This document shows, one piece after another, positions 17,161 through 24,997 of a stretch of 33,031 bases of DNA. The stretch comes from Streptomyces composti. GTDB taxonomy: Bacteria; Actinomycetota; Actinomycetes; Streptomycetales; Streptomycetaceae. The stretch is taken from contig NZ_JAATEM010000047.1 of NCBI RefSeq assembly GCF_012034205.1, positions 1-33,031 of the forward strand, given 5' to 3'. A program made the position numbers and the translations under genes. Within the stretch, counting starts at the first letter, position 1; every line of letters begins with the position of its first letter. The notes beneath the pieces were generated by a model. That model was not told the DNA's origin. It worked only from the letters and a program-made list of their open reading frames with translations, and ran no database searches.

Positions 17161-19296
17161 TCACTCCCCCTCGTCCAGGACGGCGTCGCCGCCCTTGATG
17201 TGGCGGGCCGGGTTCAGGCCCTTCTCCAGCCACTCCACAGCCGTCAGCATCGGCTGCACGCCCTCCGTCTTCGCCAGGCCCGGGGTGGCGCCCAGGCGGA
17301 AAGAGCCGGGCAGCACGTGCCCGTCGCCGGTGAGCGGCAAGAACCCCAGCGGGGACGGCTCCGGACTGGCGTACACGACGCAGTCCGAGAGCACTGCCAG
17401 CGGGTAACGTCCGGTCGCTTTCGCGGTGTTGAGCATTTTGCGGTGCATGTTCACTCTCGCCTTGGAGATCACCGCCGCCCGGATGTCGGGGCGCCAGGTC
17501 GGCCGCTCGAGCGCGGGCCAGCGCTCACCGTCGCGGTAGTGCCGGCCCTGCGGGCGTTCCCGCAGCTTGCCGATCCCGCCCTTGACCGTGGCCTTGATCG
17601 CCGACAGCACGCACGCCAGGCCGGGGTCGTTCTGCCCCAGGTGCTCCATCGCGGCCAGGAAGGCGCGTTCGTCCGTGTCCTTGCCGACCGGGACGCCGAG
17701 ATCGGCCATCGTGGCCGCGTAGGCGTCCTTGAGGCGGTCGTGCCACGGGTCCAGGTACGCGCCGGTCTCGTACCGCAGGAAGGCCTCGACCGGGCGGACG
17801 TCGTAGCCGAGCTCGACGGCGTAGGCGACGGTGGGGGTGGCATACCAGGCCGGGCCGTCCGGCCGCCGGCCGGACGGGGTGAACGGTGACGGCAGGCGCG
17901 GGTCCAGCTCGATGTGAGACAGGTCGACCAGCCAGCTGCCGGGAATCTTCTTGTCGAACACCGGCGAGCTGACGTGGACGGGGGCACCGAGGCCGACGAC
18001 TAGGCGCGAGGCGGCGGCGAGGAACGCGGTGTTGATGTCCAAACCGACCGCCCACGGCAGCAGGCACTCCTCATCCGACAACGTGGCCACATCCCGGGTC
18101 CACTGGTAGGCCTCCTCGTCGAGGAACCCGCCCTCCCAGCCCTGGGCGACCGGGTGCTCGGCCGGGGCCTCCGGCGGCGCAGGGTCCACGGGCTGGGTGA
18201 GCGCGCCGGGGTTCGGCGCCGATACCCACACACCGGATGCGTCCTTCGCGGCCCGGGTCGGCGGCCGCAGGCTCGTCATCAGCTCCAGGCCGCACACGGC
18301 GGCCGAGCCGCGCGGAGTGGTCACGCGGGTCGCGTAGACACCCAGCACGCGGGCCAGCTCCGGGGCGGGCAACTGGCCTGCGTCGCCCCAGGCCCGGGCA
18401 TCCAGCGCGCCCCACGGCAGTACCGCCAGTTGCACGCAACTGCGCTGCCCGCCCTGGGCAGGGCGGTAGATGCGGGCCCACGGGCCGAAGCCGCGCTGCG
18501 TCAGCTTCCACTTCGCGCGTGTGAGCTGCTTGACCACGAGGTGGTCCTCCGGGAGCCGCAGGCCCCGCCGGTCCTCCAGACAGGCGGGCAGACCGAGCCG
18601 GACGGCGGCCGCCTCGGTGAGCACGATCAGCGGGTCGGCGTCCTTGCCGTTGCGGTTCAACCGGGGCGCGCCGAGCCCGGACTCCTTCAGCGTCCACTCC
18701 ACCAGCTGCGGGATGGTGGTGGCCGGGCAGTCGAGCACGACGCCTTCGACGCAGTAGGCCGACCCGTCGCCGTCCAGCACCGCAAGCGGCCCGTGCGGGA
18801 ACCGCGGATCCGCCGCGGGCGCGGCGGCCTTCCTGGCGGGGCGGCGCGACGTCGACGTGGAGGACGTCGGCCTGGTGCTCACCGAGCTCCTGGCCGTCGC
18901 CGACGGGCGGGCGCTCGAGGGCGCGGCAGGCGCCAAGACCGGCGGTGCACTGTCCTGCGGATCTCCGGCCGGACGCCGCGGCGCAGCCGGCGCCGCGGCG
19001 AATGTTTCCGGCACCGCCGGTGCGGGCGCGGGGTCAGTCTGGTCGGGGGCCGGGTACTTGGCCGCCCAGCCCTCCAGCAGCCGCAGGTACGCCTCCCGGC
19101 GCGGCGGCCGCGGCTCCGAGCGGCCGGCCTCCCAGTTCTTCACCGTCTGCGTCGTCGACTGCAGCACCTGCGCGAGGCGCGCCTGCGTCACTCCAGCGGC
19201 CTCCCGCAGCCGGGCCCGCTCCGCCGGCGGCGGCAACTGCGGTTCCCCCTCCAGCAGCGCATCAACGGCCGCGAACAGCTCTTCCTCGGTCGGCAT
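17161..19296 (-). CDS. tap: Tap, telomere-associated protein
   Basis: Protein of 711 aa placed directly before tpg, the normal tap-tpg order. Tap binds the folded 3' telomere overhang and recruits Tpg. The N-terminus is an XRE-type HTH (about residues 26-72: TQARLAQVLQSTTQTVKNWE), then a Pro/Ala/Ser-rich linker (about 84-160), then a large conserved domain of unknown fold. The ATG is preceded by GGGGGAGGTG. Length is close to that of the S. coelicolor protein (about 740 aa). It shows that the replicon is linear and probably has telomeres of the class served by Tap/Tpg. Confidence 0.92.
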   Translation of the reverse strand: MPTEEELFAAVDALLEGEPQLPPPAERARLREAAGVTQARLAQVLQSTTQTVKNWEAGRSEPRPPRREAYLRLLEGWAAKYPAPDQTDPAPAPAVPETFAAAPAAPRRPAGDPQDSAPPVLAPAAPSSARPSATARSSVSTRPTSSTSTSRRPARKAAAPAADPRFPHGPLAVLDGDGSAYCVEGVVLDCPATTIPQLVEWTLKESGLGAPRLNRNGKDADPLIVLTEAAAVRLGLPACLEDRRGLRLPEDHLVVKQLTRAKWKLTQRGFGPWARIYRPAQGGQRSCVQLAVLPWGALDARAWGDAGQLPAPELARVLGVYATRVTTPRGSAAVCGLELMTSLRPPTRAAKDASGVWVSAPNPGALTQPVDPAPPEAPAEHPVAQGWEGGFLDEEAYQWTRDVATLSDEECLLPWAVGLDINTAFLAAASRLVVGLGAPVHVSSPVFDKKIPGSWLVDLSHIELDPRLPSPFTPSGRRPDGPAWYATPTVAYAVELGYDVRPVEAFLRYETGAYLDPWHDRLKDAYAATMADLGVPVGKDTDERAFLAAMEHLGQNDPGLACVLSAIKATVKGGIGKLRERPQGRHYRDGERWPALERPTWRPDIRAAVISKARVNMHRKMLNTAKATGRYPLAVLSDCVVYASPEPSPLGFLPLTGDGHVLPGSFRLGATPGLAKTEGVQPMLTAVEWLEKGLNPARHIKGGDAVLDEGE

Positions 19297-19318
19297 GCTT
19301 CACCTCCCCCACCACCAT

Positions 19319-19346
19319 AGCCTAGATTTATCCCTGGATTAGCAAA
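19319..19346 (-). promoter_or_regulatory. Likely tap-tpg promoter
   Basis: On the minus strand TTTGCT (19346-19341) and TAGGCT (19324-19319) are separated by 16 bases in an AT-rich patch. The start site would be about 16 bases before the tap ATG, just ahead of its strong ribosome binding site. Confidence 0.45.
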
Positions 19347-19446
19347 CTACTTAACCTTGAAATAGGGTCCTTTCGGGTAACGGGGGTCTTCCGGATCTGC
19401 CAGTGCTGAGCCGTCCCCGCCGGTGCGCTTCGTTAAGGTGCTGCGC

Positions 19447-19656
19447 ATGACGGAGCCCGCCGACCACAAAGCCGCGATTCGGATCAGCGCCGCCGACCCC
19501 CTCGAACTGTCAGAACAGCGGGCCCTGGCCGCCTACCGCGCACGGCAGGCCCGCGGCGAAGCGGCCGGAGTACCGCACGCGGAAGCGTTCCGCCACCTCT
19601 TCGGCGCCGATGAGGCGCAGGCGCCCCGGGTTCCACCGACCAGCCAAACGGGCTGA
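19447..19656 (+). CDS. Small hypothetical protein next to tap
   Basis: This ORF codes for 69 aa starting MTEPADHKAAIRISAADPLE. The middle (about residues 22-46) is a likely amphipathic helix (LSEQRALAAYRARQARGEAA). AAGGTG lies 8 bases before the ATG. It is divergent from tap. Codon third positions are high in GC, which favours coding. No family is recognised. Confidence 0.5.
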   Translation: MTEPADHKAAIRISAADPLELSEQRALAAYRARQARGEAAGVPHAEAFRHLFGADEAQAPRVPPTSQTG

Positions 19657-20171
19657 AGTCCGCGCGCACCCGCACAGCCGGGCGCTACCGTCCCAGCCCC
19701 ACGGACACCCCGTCACCCCGTCACCCCGGCCCGCAGGCGAGCGCGCCGAGCTGACCGCACAGCGCCTGCGCCGCGGCAGCGGGCGGGGGACGTCGCGGCC
19801 TCGTGCGTCAGCGACGAACTGCGCGGGCCGAGGCAGCAGGGAAGACTCATCGCGGCCGCTGACCCCCGGCGGCAGCGATCATCCACGACACGGCGGGTCC
19901 GGCTCGCCATGCCGCAGCTCGGCAAATCGCCGCTGCCACGCTGCCCGGGCCGGCCCTGGCAGGAACAGAGCCGGCCACAAGCGCCGCAGTGTCGCTGCGT
20001 CCAGGAACTCGATCAGGTCGGCCCGGGGACGGGGACTCGCGGATGACACGCTCTGCCCATGGAACAGCGCCCCCGTCCTACAGCGAGCGCACGACCAATC
20101 GCCGGACCGCCCCAGAACACCGGGCGGGGCTAGCATGGCCCGCTCCCCCGCCCAGCAGGAAAAGGCAATCG
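19657..20171. other. Gap without a clear gene
   Basis: This gap is 515 bases long. Frames are open on both strands but none has a good start site or a recognisable protein. The only structure I see is a tandem CCCCGTCA repeat near 19710-19727. It may be a decayed gene. Confidence 0.35.
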
Positions 20172-20690
20172 ATGGACCCCGAACACTGTCCCTTCCACCA
20201 CCGTCAGGACACCTGCCTGGCCGTCGCCCGGCTGCTGGCCCAGGCCGGCCTGCTCGATCCCGCACCCCACGCACCCGCCGCCCGCGCGGCGGCCGCGGAT
20301 GACGTGGCGCCCGTCCCTGAGCGGCAGATCACGCTGCCCCTCATCGCGCAGCACATCAACACCTGGGGCCGTGTCGCCATCGACCCCACCCTGCCGCACG
20401 CGGAGCCCACCGCGCTGGACGAACGCTCGCTGCGCTACACCCTCCAGGCCCTGTGGGAAGCGGCCAGCGAAGCCACCCGGCGCCGCGTCGCCTTCCCCGA
20501 CGGCAGCGCGCTCGGGTGGTGGAGCCTGAGCGACGCGCTGCAAGAGGCCCAGTCAGCGGCCCGGCGCACCACCTCCGCCCACGACAGTGACAGCGGCGAG
20601 GCGGACCTGTGGTGGTACATCGCCCTGCTCCACCTCCGCCACGCCCACGCCCAGTGGAAAGACCGCATCGGCCACACACCGCCGCAGTGA
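20172..20690 (+). CDS. Hypothetical protein
   Basis: A protein of 172 aa beginning MDPEHCPFHHRQDTCLAVAR. The N-terminus has a C-x-x-H-H-x4-C cluster that could bind a metal. The rest is mainly helical and Ala-rich, with several Trp near the end (ALGWWSLSDAL, DLWWYIALLHL). The ATG has AAAAGG 8 bases upstream. It ends 20 bases before a long palindrome that separates it from the leftward transposition operon. No family is recognised. Confidence 0.55.
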   Translation: MDPEHCPFHHRQDTCLAVARLLAQAGLLDPAPHAPAARAAAADDVAPVPERQITLPLIAQHINTWGRVAIDPTLPHAEPTALDERSLRYTLQALWEAASEATRRRVAFPDGSALGWWSLSDALQEAQSAARRTTSAHDSDSGEADLWWYIALLHLRHAHAQWKDRIGHTPPQ

Positions 20691-20710
20691 TCACCGCGCA
20701 CACGCCCCCG

Positions 20711-20753
20711 TGCAGGTGACCAAGCACGGGGCAACCGGGCTTGGTCACCTGCA
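20711..20753. terminator. 15-bp perfect palindrome between convergent genes
   Basis: TGCAGGTGACCAAGC (20711-20725) and its exact complement (20739-20753) flank a 13-base spacer. It lies between the stop of the hypothetical gene at 20690 and the stop at 20887 of the operon coming from the right, so it may be a two-way terminator. Its right arm continues into GGTCACCTGCAATGATCC (20743-20760), which resembles repeats near 29160, so it may also be part of a transposon end. Confidence 0.55.
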
Positions 20754-20886
20754 ATGATCCGGCGGGGCGGCGCCTGGCGGCTTTTCCGAACGCGTTCACC
20801 GCCCACCGCCACAGTGCGGCCACCGCAAACACCCCACACCCGTCGGTTCCCCCGTCACGGCCGGCGACGGGGCGGGCTGCTGTTGC

Positions 20887-21270
20887 TCAGGTGGTCATGA
20901 GGCGGTGGTAGTCCTCGACCTGCTTCGCCAGGTCGTCTTCGGGGATGCCGGTGAAGGCGCTCATCTGCGCGTAGGACAGCCCAGCCCGGCGTCCGACCAG
21001 CGCGAACTCGTAGAGCGCCTGATTGATCCGAGCCACGGCGCTGCCGAGGGAGACCATCCCGAGCTCGACACCCTCGGTCGCCGGCTGCGTCCCTTCGATC
21101 TGCAGCTCGGCCAGGTCGCGCACCGCGCTGGTGATCAGGTAGGTGACGAAGCTCGGCATGTCGGAGGGAACGTTGCCCGCCCAGGTGCGCTCGTATGGTC
21201 CGGCTGTGCCGGCGTCGGCATGCTTCGAGCGGCGTTGGGTGATGTACTCCCACACCCACCGGTAGGACAC
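20887..21270 (-). CDS. Hypothetical protein, last gene of the transposition operon
   Basis: A protein of 127 aa if the GTG at 21270 is the start (AGCAGG about 7 bases upstream). The frame is open further upstream, but that part overlaps the preceding gene in another frame. The C-terminal part (AGLSYAQMSAFTGIPEDDLAKQVEDY) looks like an HTH of the sigma region 4 or XRE type. No family is recognised. It follows the small HTH gene by 31 bases. Confidence 0.5.
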   Translation of the reverse strand: MSYRWVWEYITQRRSKHADAGTAGPYERTWAGNVPSDMPSFVTYLITSAVRDLAELQIEGTQPATEGVELGMVSLGSAVARINQALYEFALVGRRAGLSYAQMSAFTGIPEDDLAKQVEDYHRLMTT

Positions 21271-21301
21271 CGGCAGCCTGCTCGTGCGACAGGTCAGCTC
21301 C

Positions 21302-21562
21302 TCATACAGCAAAGGCCGAGCACTGCTCCCCCGGTGTCGTGGCCTGGTCTTCTTCCAGCAGCACATCCAGAAGCTGACGGATCTCGTCGAGTTCCTCCTC
21401 GTCGGCCGGGAGGGAATGCGGCAGGGGCAGCACGGCCGAGATCGCCTCCATGACCGTCTGGCGGGACACACCGTGCCGGGCGGCCAGGGAGCTGGGCAGC
21501 CTGTCGCCCGCGCGGTGGTCACGTCGGATCGCCTCGAACAGTTCTGTCCCTGGCTCAGCCAT
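21302..21562 (-). CDS. Small HTH protein
   Basis: A protein of 86 aa. Residues about 8-42 (IRRDHRAGDRLPSSLAARHG, then VSRQTVMEAI) form an HTH like the N-terminal DNA-binding domain of IS21/Mu-type transposases. The C-terminal half is acidic (ADEEELDEIRQLLDVLLEED). The ATG has GGGAG about 8 bases upstream. A free-standing copy of a transposase DNA-binding domain could act as a regulator or a target- or end-binding subunit of the element. Confidence 0.6.
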   Translation of the reverse strand: MAEPGTELFEAIRRDHRAGDRLPSSLAARHGVSRQTVMEAISAVLPLPHSLPADEEELDEIRQLLDVLLEEDQATTPGEQCSAFAV

Positions 21563-21606
21563 CGTCTGCTCCCTGTTGTCTGCGGTTGGCTGGGGTCCTG
21601 CATGCC

Positions 21607-22791
21607 TCATGCTGCCCGGATCGGCGTGGGTGCACTGCCCGCGCTGCGATTCTCGGCAGCGGGCCGCCTGGACCGCGCAGCGGCCTGGGCCACGTGCCGC
21701 CTCGGGCGGGGTGCTTGCTGCTCGTGCAGGCCGCAGACCTGGGCTGCCTCGGTCACGGCCGCCTGGTCCCAAGGGCTCAGCCGCAGCGGGCGGTCGCTGT
21801 CCGCCCGCCCCTCCAACTGCCGAAAGCGGCGCCCTGCCTCGATCAGGTCTGCTGCCCAGGCGGGTGTTCCACCCTCCCGGCCACGGTTCGCCCCCGCCGG
21901 CGGGGCCGCCCTCACGGCAGGCACCTGCTGCTGCCCGGCTGGCCGGCCGGTGAAGATGCGCACCGCCAGCGCCGCGGCGTGCACGGGATGGGCGATCCGC
22001 GCATGCAGCCGGTGCGCGAGGAGCACGGTCGGCTCGTCGGGCTCGGGCGGGAAGCGGCCGGCCGCGGGCAGGGGGAGCACCGTATGGCCCAGGCGGCGGG
22101 AGGCTGCCTCGATCACGCCGCGGCCCGGCGTACGGCGGGTGGGCAGCAGGAAGCACGGCTCGCCCTCGCGGGGCGGGAACTGCTCGCCTGCCTCCCACCA
22201 TGCGAACCGGTCGGCGGGCGGTGCTGGAGCGGACGCGGTAAGGGCGCGGTGGGCCGCAGTCAGGGTGTGCGCCTCTTCGTGCCTGGTCACGGCCAGGGCG
22301 GTGGCGAGGGCGGCGGGGAGGGGGCCGTGGCACAGCAGGGTCAGGCGGATTTCGGTGAGCTCGGCCAGGGCGAAGAGGTATTCGAAGTGCCGGGGGCTGA
22401 CGCGATGGGTCCGGGTGACGATGACGTGATCGATGCGCAAGGCGAAGATCCAGGCGGCGACCGCCCGCCAGGCGGTCTCGGTGCTGCCAGTCCAGTAGGC
22501 GCCGTCGTCCTCGCTCCCTGTCAGGGGAAGGTGTTTGCCCAGGCTGCGCAGCAGGTCGTGGGCCAGGGAGGCGGGAGCGCTCGCCACCGGGGTGGGGTGG
22601 ACGGTGATACGGCCCAGCGCCGGAGTGTGGGCGGTCAGCGCGGCGGTCATGAAGGCGTAGTCGTCGTGAGGGTCGTGCACCACAGTGAGCGGGGGCAGGC
22701 CGGTGCTGGTGTGGCCGGGTGACCAGGTGGGCTTCCACGCGCCGGTGGTGGTCTTGGGTGCGGCGGCCGTAGGCGCAGGCGGCATCATCAC
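21607..22791 (-). CDS. AAA-like protein without P-loop (paralogue 2) of the transposition operon
   Basis: A protein of 394 aa, paralogous to the product of 23567-24997. Shared blocks in order are: D-P-H-D-D-Y-A (40-46) against D-S-D-D-D-H-A; GRITVHPTP (60-68) against GRITVDPTP; AWRAV; HVIVTRTHR (122-130) against EVIVLRAHR; EIRLTLLCH against GIRLTLLAH; and HAAALAVRIFTG (near 270-281) against RAAAIAALLFTG. The layout follows the adjacent AAA+ ATPases, but the GxxGxGK[ST] loop and the Walker B acids are missing. I infer a degenerate, non-hydrolysing AAA subunit. The ATG overlaps the upstream stop as ATGA. Confidence 0.6.
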   Translation of the reverse strand: MMMPPAPTAAAPKTTTGAWKPTWSPGHTSTGLPPLTVVHDPHDDYAFMTAALTAHTPALGRITVHPTPVASAPASLAHDLLRSLGKHLPLTGSEDDGAYWTGSTETAWRAVAAWIFALRIDHVIVTRTHRVSPRHFEYLFALAELTEIRLTLLCHGPLPAALATALAVTRHEEAHTLTAAHRALTASAPAPPADRFAWWEAGEQFPPREGEPCFLLPTRRTPGRGVIEAASRRLGHTVLPLPAAGRFPPEPDEPTVLLAHRLHARIAHPVHAAALAVRIFTGRPAGQQQVPAVRAAPPAGANRGREGGTPAWAADLIEAGRRFRQLEGRADSDRPLRLSPWDQAAVTEAAQVCGLHEQQAPRPRRHVAQAAARSRRPAAENRSAGSAPTPIRAA

Positions 22792-23570
22792 GCTCCGGGC
22801 GGTGGCGGCGTGGCAGTGGCGGGCACCGACGCGCAGCCGCCGGCGGCGGTCTTGGTGTCCGTGAGGGGGCAGGTGGCCAGGCCGAGGCCGAACAACACGT
22901 CCGGATGGGGAGCGGGTTGCTCGCCGTCAGGGGCGAGCAGGCGCCGGTTGGCCAGACGCGGGATCTGCTCGGCGGGCAGGTCGGGGGTAAGGCCGTGCGC
23001 GGTGTGGTGCAGCAGGCGGGCCAGCAAGGCGGCTTCGCCGGGGGCCAGAGTGGCGGCGGTGTGGCCGCAGTCATGCAGGTTCTGCCGCTGCTTGCCGGTG
23101 AGAAGGTCGGGTGCGCAGATCAAGTGGATGGCGGTGCCGGTGTGGACGAGCCGGTGCGGGCTGCCGGACTGTTCGAGGTGGGCGGCCAGGGTGGTGGCGG
23201 CGCGCCGAAGGCGGTGCGGGGTCCATTCCAGCGCGGAGGCCAGGTCGTCGGGGTGGATGCGGTCGGCCTCGAGCAGGGCGGCGTGCAGCACAGTGGCGTC
23301 GCCGGCCGCCGCCGGGGCGGCACGGCGCGCCGGTCCGGGCCGGCGCAGGAGGGATTCCGCAGACGTGTTCAGGGCGCGGGCGAGGGTGAACAGGGCCGCG
23401 GCGGGGAGCGTGTGCGGGGTGAGGCGGGCCTCCCAGTCGGCGGTGGGGGTGCCGGTCAGCGCGGTCAGGTCCTCGTCGGTGAGCCGGCACTGGGCGGCAC
23501 GGGTGCGCAGGAATTTCCAGTCGAACGCGACCGCGGACGTGCCGTCGGGCAGCGGCATCTGGTCGGTCAC
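22788..23570 (-). CDS. Two-HTH protein of the transposition operon
   Basis: A protein of 260 aa. The N-terminus (about residues 17-75) looks like a divergent XRE-type HTH (RTRAAQCRLTDEDLTALTGT ... LFTLARALNTSAESLL). Residues about 105-150 (LASALEWTPHRLRRAATTLA ... SPHRLVHTGTAIHLI) look like a winged helix. It lies between the two P-loop-less paralogue genes, with ATGA overlaps at both ends. It may recognise target or end DNA, the job done by TniQ or TnsD in related elements, but no TniQ motif is visible. Confidence 0.55.
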   Translation of the reverse strand: MTDQMPLPDGTSAVAFDWKFLRTRAAQCRLTDEDLTALTGTPTADWEARLTPHTLPAAALFTLARALNTSAESLLRRPGPARRAAPAAAGDATVLHAALLEADRIHPDDLASALEWTPHRLRRAATTLAAHLEQSGSPHRLVHTGTAIHLICAPDLLTGKQRQNLHDCGHTAATLAPGEAALLARLLHHTAHGLTPDLPAEQIPRLANRRLLAPDGEQPAPHPDVLFGLGLATCPLTDTKTAAGGCASVPATATPPPPGA

Positions 23571-24997
23571 GGGCGTAACTCCCCAAGGCGCGGCAGGACA
23601 TCAGGAGCGGGTGGGGCGGGGGTGTGCAGGTGCCAGCAGCGGGCGGCGGTGTGCCAGTCGTCCCCGGCGTGGGGGTGGTCCAGGGCGGGGATCGCAAGGC
23701 CGGCGTCGGCGATGAGGGCCTTAAGGCGTGGGGTGGTGCCGAAGCAGTTCGCGAACAGGCCATGGCCCTCGGCGGTGCGCGGGGTGCGGCGGCGGAATGC
23801 GACGGCGGCGTGCAGCAGTGGGCGGGCGCGGGGCGGGATGGCGTACATGTGCCGGGGCCCGGGAGGTTCGCCGATGTGGATCCGCGAGTCGCGGTCGATG
23901 GCCACCGTGGTCTGGGCGTCGTCGACGGATCCGATCTGGGTCATCGACAGCAGCGACGTGTCGGTACCGGTGAACAGCAGCGCCGCGATGGCGGCGGCGC
24001 GCAGCGGGTTGGGCAGGCGCACGGTGATCGTGTGCACGGTGCGCGGGGTGATCGGCACGGTGGTGATGCCGGGCCCCGCGCGGTCGGTGAGGTCGTCGGG
24101 CACGTTGAGCAGCAGCGAGCGGGACAGGAAGCCGGCCTGGGCGCCGCGCACCCGGGCCACGGTGTGCGCGGCGCTGGGGCTCGAGACGGTCAGCTGGGCC
24201 AGGAACAGCCGCAAGGCCTCGATCTGGTGCAGGTTGAAGGGAGTGGGCGCAGCAGTGCCGTCGGCAGGTTCGATGCCGCCGACAGAGGATGGCTGGGTGC
24301 GGGCCAGCCAGGCGCGGGCGGCCGCGTAGCCGGCGCGGTACTGGCCGTCGGTGTGGGCGAAGTCGGTGGCGTTCTGCCGGCGCCAGCAGTCCGCGCGGAA
24401 CGCGGCCACCCCGCTACGGGGCATCGTGGGCAGCGGGTAGGCGTGATCACGCGGCGGCGGGCCGTACCGGCGATCGGGGGCGGCCGGGCCGATCGCGCCG
24501 AGGATGGCGGCCGTGCCCGTCACAGTCACCACGTCCATCAGCCCTGCGGCGGTGAGGTGTTCGAGCAGGCGCTGGACGTCTGCCTGCTGAGGGGTATGGG
24601 CCAGGAGCGTGAGGCGGATGCCGGTGTCCGCGCGCCAGGCGGCCAGGCGGCGCAGCCGCTCAACTGTCAGGCGGTGGGCGCGCAGCACGATGACCTCGGC
24701 GCGGCCGCAGGCCAGGGTCCAGCAGGTCAGCGCGCGCCAGGCCGGGTCGGTGGACATCCGCTCCGCGCCCTCGCGGGAGAAGGTGTCGCGGCCCATGGCG
24801 CGCAGTACGTCCAGCGCGAGGTAGGCCGGGCTGGTGGTGTGCGGGGTGGGGTCGACAGTGATCCGGCCACGGGCGGGATCGGCCCACTGGTAGGCGACCC
24901 GGTGCACCGCATGGTCATCGTCGCTATCCAGCAGCAGCCTCACCGGCGCCGGTGCCGGTGCCGCAGGCTGTTCTGGGGCGCGAGGGTGCGTGGTCAT
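23567..24997 (-). CDS. AAA-like protein without P-loop (paralogue 1) of the transposition operon
   Basis: A protein of 476 aa. I chose the ATG at 24997 because it forms an ATGA overlap with the preceding ATPase gene; the frame is open upstream but that part is a shadow of the ATPase gene. Residues 20-135 line up with the ATPase domain of the neighbour: DSDDDHA (24-30) sits where the P-loop should be, and EVIVLRAHR (101-109) where RIVVVDDADR (Walker B) should be, so both catalytic motifs are gone. The C-terminal part (about 325-476, from LRAAAIAALLFTG) faintly recalls a tyrosine-recombinase core without its catalytic residues. The function is unknown; a scaffold or target-site subunit is my inference. 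Confidence 0.6.
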   Translation of the reverse strand: MTTHPRAPEQPAAPAPAPVRLLLDSDDDHAVHRVAYQWADPARGRITVDPTPHTTSPAYLALDVLRAMGRDTFSREGAERMSTDPAWRALTCWTLACGRAEVIVLRAHRLTVERLRRLAAWRADTGIRLTLLAHTPQQADVQRLLEHLTAAGLMDVVTVTGTAAILGAIGPAAPDRRYGPPPRDHAYPLPTMPRSGVAAFRADCWRRQNATDFAHTDGQYRAGYAAARAWLARTQPSSVGGIEPADGTAAPTPFNLHQIEALRLFLAQLTVSSPSAAHTVARVRGAQAGFLSRSLLLNVPDDLTDRAGPGITTVPITPRTVHTITVRLPNPLRAAAIAALLFTGTDTSLLSMTQIGSVDDAQTTVAIDRDSRIHIGEPPGPRHMYAIPPRARPLLHAAVAFRRRTPRTAEGHGLFANCFGTTPRLKALIADAGLAIPALDHPHAGDDWHTAARCWHLHTPAPPAPDVLPRLGELRP

